Shown piece after piece: positions 1 through 5,959 of a stretch of DNA of 9,275 nt. Numbering within the stretch: the stretch's first letter is position 1; each line of letters starts with the position of its first letter. The position numbers were made by a program, and so were the translations under genes. Below the pieces are notes generated by a model that did not search any database, was not told where the DNA came from, and was given only the letters and a program-made list of their open reading frames with translations. This DNA comes from an uncultured Actinomycetes bacterium (GTDB lineage: Bacteria > Actinomycetota > Thermoleophilia > Solirubrobacterales > 70-9): contig CAMPIP010000089.1 in NCBI GenBank assembly GCA_946886425.1, positions 1 to 9,275 on the forward strand. Reading direction: 5' to 3'.

Positions 1-745
1 CGTCGCCCCCGGCGAGCTGATGGTCAGCATCGGCAGCTCGGGCACCCTGCTGGCGCCGCTGCGGGAACCGGTCGCGGACCCCAGCGGGGCCTGCCACCTG
101 TTCCGCCACGCCCTCCCGGAGACCTGGTACGCGCTCGCGGTGGTTCTCGACGCGGGCGCCGCGCTGACCTGGTGGCAGCGCCTGACCGGTGTCCCCCTCG
201 AGCAGCTCGCGGCCGAGGCGGCGGCTGCCGAGGCGGGCAGCGGCGGCGTCGTCGCCCTCCCCCATCTGTCGGGGCGGCGGATGCCGAAACCCGTCCCGGC
301 CGGCAGCGCGGCGCTGACCGGGCTCAGCCTCGCCCACGGCCGCGGCGAGGTCACCCGCGCCCTGGTCGAGGGGGTCGGCTACGCGCTCGCCGACGGCCTC
401 GCCTGCCTCGGCCGGATCGGGATCGAGCCGGAGCGGGCGGTGCTCGCCGGCGGCGGGACCGCTCACCTGCTCTGGCGGCAGGCGCTGGCGCTGGCCCTGC
501 CCTCGCTTGCCTTCGAGCGGGCCCGGGTCGCGGACTGCGCCGCCCTCGGCGCCGCCCTGCTCGGCTTCGCCGCCGCCGGCCGCCCGCTCGAGGAGGTTCT
601 CGCCGAGGTCGTCGCCAGCCGCGAGGAGGTCCCCGTCGAGACCGACCCGGCCGCCCGGCGCACCGTCGCCGCCGGCTACGCGCGCTACGCCGCGCTGTCC
701 GGCGACCCCCTTCTATACGGCCGCCACCGAGAGGAGCAGAAATGA
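1..745 (+). CDS. xylB: Xylulokinase, FGGY carbohydrate kinase family (C-terminal part, 5' end outside window)
   Basis: The enzyme phosphorylates D-xylulose to D-xylulose 5-phosphate with ATP in the cytoplasm. The reading frame is open from base 2, so about 247 C-terminal residues of a protein normally near 480-500 are present. Visible FGGY landmarks are the VSIGSSGTL strand-turn of the nucleotide-binding domain near base 23, the segment VVLDAGAALTWW after it, and the C-terminal GGGTAHLLWRQ motif followed by CAALGAALLG, which form the ATP/ADP-binding part of FGGY domain II. The N-terminal sugar-binding domain is missing, and the catalytic Asp that precedes the SIGSSG motif in this family is also outside the window. 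The stop codon overlaps the xylA start (ATGA). Assignment to xylulose rather than glycerol or another ketose rests mainly on the xylose isomerase next door; FGGY membership is secure. Confidence 0.88.
   Translation, partial: VAPGELMVSIGSSGTLLAPLREPVADPSGACHLFRHALPETWYALAVVLDAGAALTWWQRLTGVPLEQLAAEAAAAEAGSGGVVALPHLSGRRMPKPVPAGSAALTGLSLAHGRGEVTRALVEGVGYALADGLACLGRIGIEPERAVLAGGGTAHLLWRQALALALPSLAFERARVADCAALGAALLGFAAAGRPLEEVLAEVVASREEVPVETDPAARRTVAAGYARYAALSGDPLLYGRHREEQK
731..736 (+). promoter_or_regulatory. Ribosome binding site of xylA
   Basis: GAGGAG ends 5 bases before the ATG at 742, inside the last codons of the upstream kinase gene. It is a good Shine-Dalgarno match and supports the ATG at 742 over starts further upstream in the same frame, which would add a long Arg/Pro-rich extension absent from xylose isomerases. 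Confidence 0.75.
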
Positions 746-1914
746 CCGACCCGTTCTCGCCCACCCCGGCCGACCGTTTCACCTTCGGCCTCTGGACCGT
801 CGGCCACACCGGCGCCGATCCGTTCGGCCTGCCGACGCGGCCCGCCCAGGAGCCCGAGGCGATCGCCGCCCGCCTGGCCGAGGTCGGCGCCTGGGGGGTC
901 AACCTCCACGACGAGGACCTGGTGCCGTTCGGCGCGCCGGCGGCCGAGCGCGACCGGATCGTCGGCCGCTTCGCCCGCGCCGTCGAGGCCGCCGGCCTCC
1001 GCGTGCCGATGGCCACCGTCAGCCTCTTCACCCAGCCCGTCTTCAAGGACGGCGCCTTCACCGCCGCCGACCCCGCCGTGCGCCGCTTCGCGCTCCGCAA
1101 GACGATCGAGGCGATCGAGCTGGGAGCCGAGCTGGGAGCCGGGATCTTCGTGCTCTGGGGCGGGCGCGAGGGCGTCGAGAGCGGTGCCGCCCGCGATCCG
1201 GTGGTGGCGCTGGAGCGCTACCGCGAGGCGATCGACTTCGTCTGCGAGCACATCCTCGCCCAGGGGCTCGACATGAAGATCGCGCTGGAGGCGAAGCCGA
1301 ACGAGCCGCGAGGCCACCTCTACCTGCCGACGACCGGGCACATGCTCCATTTCGCCGAGCGCCTCGCCCACCCGGAGATGGTCGGCGTCAACCCGGAGCT
1401 CGCCCACGAGGCGATGGCCGGCCTCTCCTTCCATCACGCGCTCGGGCAGGCTCTGTGGGCCGGCAAGCTGCTCCACGTCGACCTCAATTCCCAGTGCGGT
1501 CCACGCTACGATCAGGACTTCCGCTTCGGCTCGGAGGATCTCAAGGAGGCGTTCCAGACCGTGCGGCTGCTCGAGGCGCATCGCTTCGAGGGGCCACGCC
1601 ATTTCGACTGCCGGCCCTATCGCAGCGAGGACGATGAGGCCGCATACGCTGTCTTCGCGGGGGGCTGCATGCGCAATTACAAGATTCTCGCCGCCAAGGC
1701 GGCGGCCATCGACGGCGACGCGGAGCTTCTCGCCGCCCTGCGCGACGCCGGGCTCGAGCAGCAGCGCACGCCCTCGCCGACCTACTCCGCCGCGGCGCTG
1801 CGGTCGTTGCGCGAGGAGCGGTTCGACGACCTGGTGGCCGCGCGGCGGGGCCGCGGGCACGAGCTCGCCGACCAGCTGGTTCTGGAGCTGATCTACGGGG
1901 TGCGAGGGACTTGA
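742..1914 (+). CDS. xylA: Xylose isomerase, class I (actinobacterial type)
   Basis: This TIM-barrel metalloenzyme converts D-xylose to D-xylulose (and D-glucose to D-fructose). The 390-residue product has the normal length of actinobacterial class I enzymes and lines up with the Streptomyces enzyme (from memory) with a constant offset of two residues. The expected residues are present: catalytic His56 and Asp59 in the NLHDEDLVPFG block, Phe96 and Trp139 lining the substrate pocket, Lys185, and metal ligands Glu183, Glu219, His222, Asp247, Asp257, Asp259 and Asp289 (KPNEPRG, VNPELAHE, HVDLNSQ, YDQDFRFG and HFDCRP blocks). One oddity is Ala184 where the family usually has Pro (EAKPNEPRG against EPKPNEPRG), between a metal ligand and the catalytic Lys. 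The start overlaps the kinase stop by 4 bp and the stop overlaps the ROK gene start by 4 bp, which implies translational coupling. Confidence 0.97.
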   Translation: MTDPFSPTPADRFTFGLWTVGHTGADPFGLPTRPAQEPEAIAARLAEVGAWGVNLHDEDLVPFGAPAAERDRIVGRFARAVEAAGLRVPMATVSLFTQPVFKDGAFTAADPAVRRFALRKTIEAIELGAELGAGIFVLWGGREGVESGAARDPVVALERYREAIDFVCEHILAQGLDMKIALEAKPNEPRGHLYLPTTGHMLHFAERLAHPEMVGVNPELAHEAMAGLSFHHALGQALWAGKLLHVDLNSQCGPRYDQDFRFGSEDLKEAFQTVRLLEAHRFEGPRHFDCRPYRSEDDEAAYAVFAGGCMRNYKILAAKAAAIDGDAELLAALRDAGLEQQRTPSPTYSAAALRSLREERFDDLVAARRGRGHELADQLVLELIYGVRGT

Positions 1915-3161
1915 CCGAGAACGGACACGACTCGCAGCCGCGGCGCTCGCCGCCGCTCGGCTCGCCGAACCGGCTCGGCCAGCTCAACCGCCACGCGCTG
2001 CTGCGGGAGCTGCGGGTCGGGGCGCCGCTCTCGCGGGCCCTGCTCGCCGAGCGGACGGGCATCAGCAAGCCGGCCGTGACCCGCGGTGTCGCCGACCTGA
2101 TCGAGACCGGGCTGGTGATGGAGACGGGCCGCGGCCAGGCGACCACCGGCGGCGGCCCGCGGCCGACGCTGCTGCACCTCAACCCCCAGGCCGCCGCCGC
2201 GCTGGGATGCACGATCGAGGTCGGCCGCGTGGTCACCGTCCTGGCCGGCTTCGACGGGAACTTCGAGGCGCGCCGCGAACGGGACTTCGATCCCGAAGCG
2301 CGGCCGAGCGAGGTCGTGGCGCTGGCGACCGAGCTGCTGCGCGAAACGCTGGCCGAGAACCTGCCCGAGCGTCCGCTGCTGGGCCTGGGCGTGGGGCTGC
2401 CGGGGATCGTCGACGAGGAGGGGCGGCTGATCGTCATCCCCCACATGCAGGGCTGGCGCGGGATCGGGCTGGCCGAACAGCTCGAAGCCGAGTTCGGCAT
2501 CCGCGTGCGGATCGACAACAAGAGCCGCGTGCAGACCCTGGCCGAGGGCTGGCTCGGGCAGGGCCGCGACGTCGAGAACTTCGTCTGCCTGGACACCGGC
2601 ATCGGCCTCGCCGCCGGGGTGGTCATCCACCGCCGGCTGCTGCGGGGGCAACGGTCGCTGGCTGGCGAGGTCGGGCACTGGAGCATGTACTCCGAGGGCG
2701 AGCGCTGCTACTGCGACAGCCACTCCTGCTGGGAGGTGCGCGGCTCGACCGATCGCTTCCTCGCCGACCTGCGCACCTCCTCGATCTCCCACAACGACGA
2801 GAAGCTGCACGAGGGGGAAGTCGGCCTGGTCGACGTGGCCCGGGCCGCCGACCTGGGCGACCCCACGGCGCTGCGCGAGCTGGCCGCCCACGCCGACGCG
2901 CTGGCGCGGGGAATATCCAACCTCGTCATCGCCTTCGACCCGGAGCGCATCATCGTTCACGGCGACTCGACGATCTTCGGCGAGCGGCTGCTGACGATGC
3001 TGACCGACCGCGTGCGGGCGCGGTTCGCCCTGTGGCTCGACTACGACCCGCCGATCGTCTTCAGCGAGCTCGGCGCCGACGCCAGCCTCGCCGGAGCGGT
3101 CGGACTGGCCCTGCAGCGAGCCTGGGGGCTCGCCGACACCCTCGACCCTCTGACGCGCTAG
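1911..3161 (+). CDS. ROK-family transcriptional regulator (XylR/NagC/Mlc-like), kinase-inactive
   Basis: This 416-residue protein is a likely sugar-responsive repressor of the surrounding operon. Residues about 20-72 form a MarR-like winged helix-turn-helix (LSRALLAERTGISKPAVTRG is the recognition region). Residues about 95-405 are the ROK domain, with the GLGVGLPGIVD loop (158-168) and DTGIGLAAG (228-236). The structural zinc site of ROK proteins is kept: His256 in GEVGHW and Cys266, Cys268 and Cys273 in CYCDSHSC, although the usual CGxxGC glycines are replaced. At the position of the ROK catalytic Asp (the D of NDAN or NDVR) there is Lys204 (DNKSR), so sugar kinase activity is unlikely. The TTG start is chosen because no ATG or GTG lies between it and the helix-turn-helix in this frame; GAGGG sits only 2 bases upstream, so initiation probably depends on coupling to xylA. 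Its effector is not shown by the sequence; xylose is the simplest guess. Confidence 0.92.
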   Translation: MTENGHDSQPRRSPPLGSPNRLGQLNRHALLRELRVGAPLSRALLAERTGISKPAVTRGVADLIETGLVMETGRGQATTGGGPRPTLLHLNPQAAAALGCTIEVGRVVTVLAGFDGNFEARRERDFDPEARPSEVVALATELLRETLAENLPERPLLGLGVGLPGIVDEEGRLIVIPHMQGWRGIGLAEQLEAEFGIRVRIDNKSRVQTLAEGWLGQGRDVENFVCLDTGIGLAAGVVIHRRLLRGQRSLAGEVGHWSMYSEGERCYCDSHSCWEVRGSTDRFLADLRTSSISHNDEKLHEGEVGLVDVARAADLGDPTALRELAAHADALARGISNLVIAFDPERIIVHGDSTIFGERLLTMLTDRVRARFALWLDYDPPIVFSELGADASLAGAVGLALQRAWGLADTLDPLTR

Positions 3162-3172
3162 GCGGATCGCAA

Positions 3173-3901
3173 ATGCGCGTCGGGTTGCTGATCTCCTGCT
3201 TCAACGACACGCTCTTCCCCGCCACCGGCCGCGCCGTCGTCGAGCTGTTGGAGGGCCTCGGCCACGAGGTCGTCTTCCCCGAGGAGCAGACCTGCTGCGG
3301 CCAGCTCCACGTCAACGCCGGCTACGGCGAGGAAGCCGTGCCGCTGGCGTGGCGCACCGTGCGCGCCTTCGCCGGCCTCGACGCGGTCGTGACCCCGTCC
3401 GGCTCCTGCGCCGCCAACGTGCGCGAGCAGTACCCGCGGCTGGCGGAGCAGGCGGGCGACCCGGCCCTCGCCGCCGCCGCGGCCGAGCTCGGACCGCGCG
3501 TGCACGAGATCTGCACCTTCCTCGCCGACGTGCTCGCGGTGGAGGACCTCGGCGCCTCCTTCCCCCACCGCGTCGCCTACCACCCGACCTGCCACTCGCT
3601 GCGCCTGCTGCGGGTCGGCGACGCGCCGCTGCGACTGCTGCGGGCCGTCCGCGGCCTCGAGCTGGTCGACCTGCCCGAGGCGGAGAGCTGCTGCGGCTTC
3701 GGCGGCACCTTCGCGGTCAAGAACGCGGCGACCTCGACGGCGATGCTGACCGACAAGATGCGGGCGATCCTCGACAGCGGCGCCGAGGTCTGCGCCGCCC
3801 TCGACAACTCCTGCCTCCTGCAGATCCAGGGAGGGCTCTCGCGGGCCCGGGCCGGGGTCCGGACGATGCACGTGGCCGAGATCCTCGCGGCGCGCGGATG
3901 A
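3173..3901 (+). CDS. lutA: Lactate utilization protein A (LutA/LldE), CCG-domain (Fe-S)-binding oxidoreductase
   Basis: LutA is one of three subunits of the iron-sulfur L-lactate oxidation system (LutABC, also called LldEFG) that yields pyruvate. The 242 residues match the usual length of about 240. Two cysteine-rich CCG modules are visible: Cys9, then Cys41-Cys42-Gly and Cys79; and Cys140, then Cys173-Cys174-Gly (CCGFGGTF) and Cys214. Such modules bind an unusual Fe-S cluster in the related heterodisulfide reductase HdrB and in glycolate oxidase GlcF. The ATG at 3173 lies 11 bp after the ROK gene stop, with AGGCGG (3160-3165) as a modest ribosome binding site, so it reads as part of the same operon. 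It overlaps lutB by 4 bp. The protein has no signal peptide or membrane segment and is cytoplasmic. Confidence 0.95.
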   Translation: MRVGLLISCFNDTLFPATGRAVVELLEGLGHEVVFPEEQTCCGQLHVNAGYGEEAVPLAWRTVRAFAGLDAVVTPSGSCAANVREQYPRLAEQAGDPALAAAAAELGPRVHEICTFLADVLAVEDLGASFPHRVAYHPTCHSLRLLRVGDAPLRLLRAVRGLELVDLPEAESCCGFGGTFAVKNAATSTAMLTDKMRAILDSGAEVCAALDNSCLLQIQGGLSRARAGVRTMHVAEILAARG

Positions 3902-5307
3902 GCGGCCGGGCGCCGGAAGAGGCCGGCTTCCCGGCTGCCGCGGAGGTGGCGCTGGCCGACAGCCAGCTGCGCGTCAACCTGCGCCGCGCCACCGGGACGA
4001 TCCGCGAGCGCCGGGCGGCGGTGGTGAGCGAGGTGGACGAGTGGGAGGCGCTGCGGACCGAGGGGGCGCGGATCAAGGACGCCGCGCTCGCCGACCTCGA
4101 CCGCCAGCTCGAGCTGCTCGAGGCCGCGGTCGAGCGCCGGGGCGGCGTCGTGCACTGGGCCCGCGACGGAGACGAGGCAAATGAGATCGTCGTCCGCCTG
4201 ACGCGCGAGGCCGGGGCCGAGGCGGTGGTCAAGGTCAAGTCGCTGGCGACCGATGAGATCGGCCTCAACGAGGCACTCGCCGCGGCCGGCATCGAGCCCT
4301 GCGAGACCGACCTCGCCGAGCTGATCGTCCAGCTCGCCGGCGACCGCCAATCCCACATCGTGGTGCCGGCGATCCACCGCAACCGGGCTGAGATCCGGCG
4401 CCTCTTCGAAGCCGAGCTCGGCGTCGCGGCGGCCAGCGACGAGCCCGCCGAGCTGGCCGCGATCGCCCGGGCCCACCTGCGCGAGCGGTTCCTCAGCGCC
4501 AGCGTGGGAATCAGCGGCGCCAACTTCGCCGTGGCCGAGACCGGGACCGTCTGCGTGGTCGAGTCCGAGGGCAACGGCCGAATGTGCACGACCCTGCCGC
4601 GAACCCTGATCACGGTGATGGGGATCGAGAAGCTGGTGCCCGAAACGCGCGACCTGGGCACGATGCTGCGGCTCCTCGCCCGTTCGGCGACCGGCGAGCG
4701 GCTGACCCCCTACACGTCGCTCTGGACCGGCGTGCGCCCCGGCGACGGCCCGAGCAACTTCCACCTGGTGCTGCTCGACAACGGCCGCGGCGCGATGCTG
4801 GCCGACCCCCGCGGTCGCGAAACCCTGCGCTGCATCCGCTGCTCGGCCTGCCTGAACGTCTGCCCCGTCTACGAGCGCACCGGCGGCCACGCCTACGAGT
4901 CGGTCTACCCGGGCCCGATCGGGGCGATCCTGACGCCGCAGCTGTCTCAGCTGCGGCGCGGGACGACGCTTCCCTGGGCCTCCTCGCTCTGCGGCGCCTG
5001 CTACGAGGTCTGCCCCGTCAAGATCGACATCCCCAACGCTTTGATCCACCTGCGCGGCCGGGTCCTGCGCGAGACCGGCGCCCCGCTCGGCGAGCGCATG
5101 GCGATGCGCGCCCTGGCGGGCCTGTTCTCCTCGCGTGGCGCCTACGAGACCGCCCAGCGCGGCGGTCGGGTGGCAGCCTGGCCGTTCGCCCGCCGGGGAC
5201 GCCGGATCGAGCGCCTGCCCGGGCCGCTGAGAGCGTGGACGGTGGCGCGCGATCTGCCGCCCCCAGGGGGAACCTTCCGCGACTGGTGGCGCCGGCGCGA
5301 TGGCTGA
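3898..5307 (+). CDS. lutB: Lactate utilization protein B (LutB/LldF), iron-sulfur protein with LUD and ferredoxin domains
   Basis: LutB is the large electron-transfer subunit of the LutABC lactate-oxidising complex. Its 469 residues are normal for the family. Residues about 65-295 form the LUD domain (NFAVAETGTVCVVESEGNGR at 209-228 and the SNFHLVLLDNGRG block at 286-298 are typical). Residues about 308-375 hold the ferredoxin-like part with Cys312, Cys315, Cys318 and Cys322 (CxxCxxCxxxCP) and Cys365, Cys368 and Cys372 (CGACYEVCP), as expected for two 4Fe-4S clusters. A short C-terminal region follows, ending in Arg/Trp-rich residues. The start ATG overlaps the lutA stop (ATGA), and the last 8 bp overlap lutC. 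All cluster ligands I would expect are present, so the gene looks functional. Confidence 0.96.
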   Translation: MSGRAPEEAGFPAAAEVALADSQLRVNLRRATGTIRERRAAVVSEVDEWEALRTEGARIKDAALADLDRQLELLEAAVERRGGVVHWARDGDEANEIVVRLTREAGAEAVVKVKSLATDEIGLNEALAAAGIEPCETDLAELIVQLAGDRQSHIVVPAIHRNRAEIRRLFEAELGVAAASDEPAELAAIARAHLRERFLSASVGISGANFAVAETGTVCVVESEGNGRMCTTLPRTLITVMGIEKLVPETRDLGTMLRLLARSATGERLTPYTSLWTGVRPGDGPSNFHLVLLDNGRGAMLADPRGRETLRCIRCSACLNVCPVYERTGGHAYESVYPGPIGAILTPQLSQLRRGTTLPWASSLCGACYEVCPVKIDIPNALIHLRGRVLRETGAPLGERMAMRALAGLFSSRGAYETAQRGGRVAAWPFARRGRRIERLPGPLRAWTVARDLPPPGGTFRDWWRRRDG

Positions 5308-5959
5308 ACCGGGCGAGACAGAGCGCAACCGGGCCGCCCGGGCGGAGATCCTCGAGCGCATCCGGGGCGGGCTGGCCGACGGCGGAGCGGTCGCCCCGGC
5401 GAGCCCGGCGCCGCCGCCGGGGACCAGCGCCCCGGACCGCGTCGAGCGCTTCGCCGCGCGCCTGACCGCGTACCGCGCGACGCTGCGCCGAACCGCTCCG
5501 TCCGGGCTGCGGGACACCCTCGCCGCGGTGCTCGCGGACCACGGAGCGCGCCGCCTCGCGGTCCCGGTGGGCGTGCCCGCCGCCTGGCTGCCGGCGGAGC
5601 TCGAAGCGGTCGGGGACGAGCCACCGCTGACCGCACGCGAGCTCGACGGGCTGGACGGCGTCCTCACCGCCAGCGCCCTGGCGATCGCCGAGACCGGCAC
5701 GGTGGCGCTAGATCACGGGCCCGGTCAGGGCAGGCGCGCCCTCACCCTGCTGCCCGACCTGCACGTCTGCGTGGTCGATGCCGCGACCGTGGTCGACGAC
5801 GTTCCGGACGCGCTCGCCGCGCTCGCCGAGCCGATCGCCGCGGGCCGTCCGATAACGCTCGTCTCCGGCCCCTCGGCGACCTCGGACATCGAGCTGAACC
5901 GGGTCGAGGGCGTCCACGGCCCCCGCCGCCTCGAGGTGCTCCTGCTCGAGGCCGCTTAA
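5300..5959 (+). CDS. lutC: Lactate utilization protein C (LutC/LldG), LUD-domain protein
   Basis: LutC is the third component of the LutABC L-lactate oxidation system. The 219-residue product consists of an N-terminal helix (residues about 5-25), a Pro/Ala-rich linker (31-46) and a LUD domain to the end. Diagnostic LUD sequences are AIAETGTVALDHGPGQGRR (128-146), the LTLLPDLHVCVV strand (148-159) and the C-terminal block SGPSATSDIELNRVEGVHGP (189-208). The ATG at 5300 lies 8 bp inside lutB and has no clear ribosome binding site, so coupled translation is likely. The stop codon TAA at 5957-5959 shares the palindrome TTAA with the stop of the convergent NHL-repeat gene. No intrinsic terminator with a U-tract follows, so transcription probably continues into the antisense of the next gene. 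Confidence 0.94.
   Translation: MAEPGETERNRAARAEILERIRGGLADGGAVAPASPAPPPGTSAPDRVERFAARLTAYRATLRRTAPSGLRDTLAAVLADHGARRLAVPVGVPAAWLPAELEAVGDEPPLTARELDGLDGVLTASALAIAETGTVALDHGPGQGRRALTLLPDLHVCVVDAATVVDDVPDALAALAEPIAAGRPITLVSGPSATSDIELNRVEGVHGPRRLEVLLLEAA

Noticed and set aside
1117..1140. Perfect 12-bp tandem repeat GAGCTGGGAGCC in xylA
   Set aside because: It encodes ELGAELGA with no change in length relative to other xylose isomerases, since the residue offset to the Streptomyces enzyme is the same on both sides. It is coincidental codon repetition, not a duplication.
351..1860. Long minus-strand open frames opposite xylB and xylA
   Set aside because: They are Arg/Ala/Pro-rich with no family resemblance, as expected for the complement of high-GC coding sequence, and the plus-strand frames are clear enzymes.
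3577..5700. A 707-codon minus-strand open frame opposite lutA, lutB and lutC
   Set aside because: It lies opposite three well-conserved genes, its composition is low-complexity Arg/Gly/Ala/Ser, and no ribosome binding site or motif supports it.
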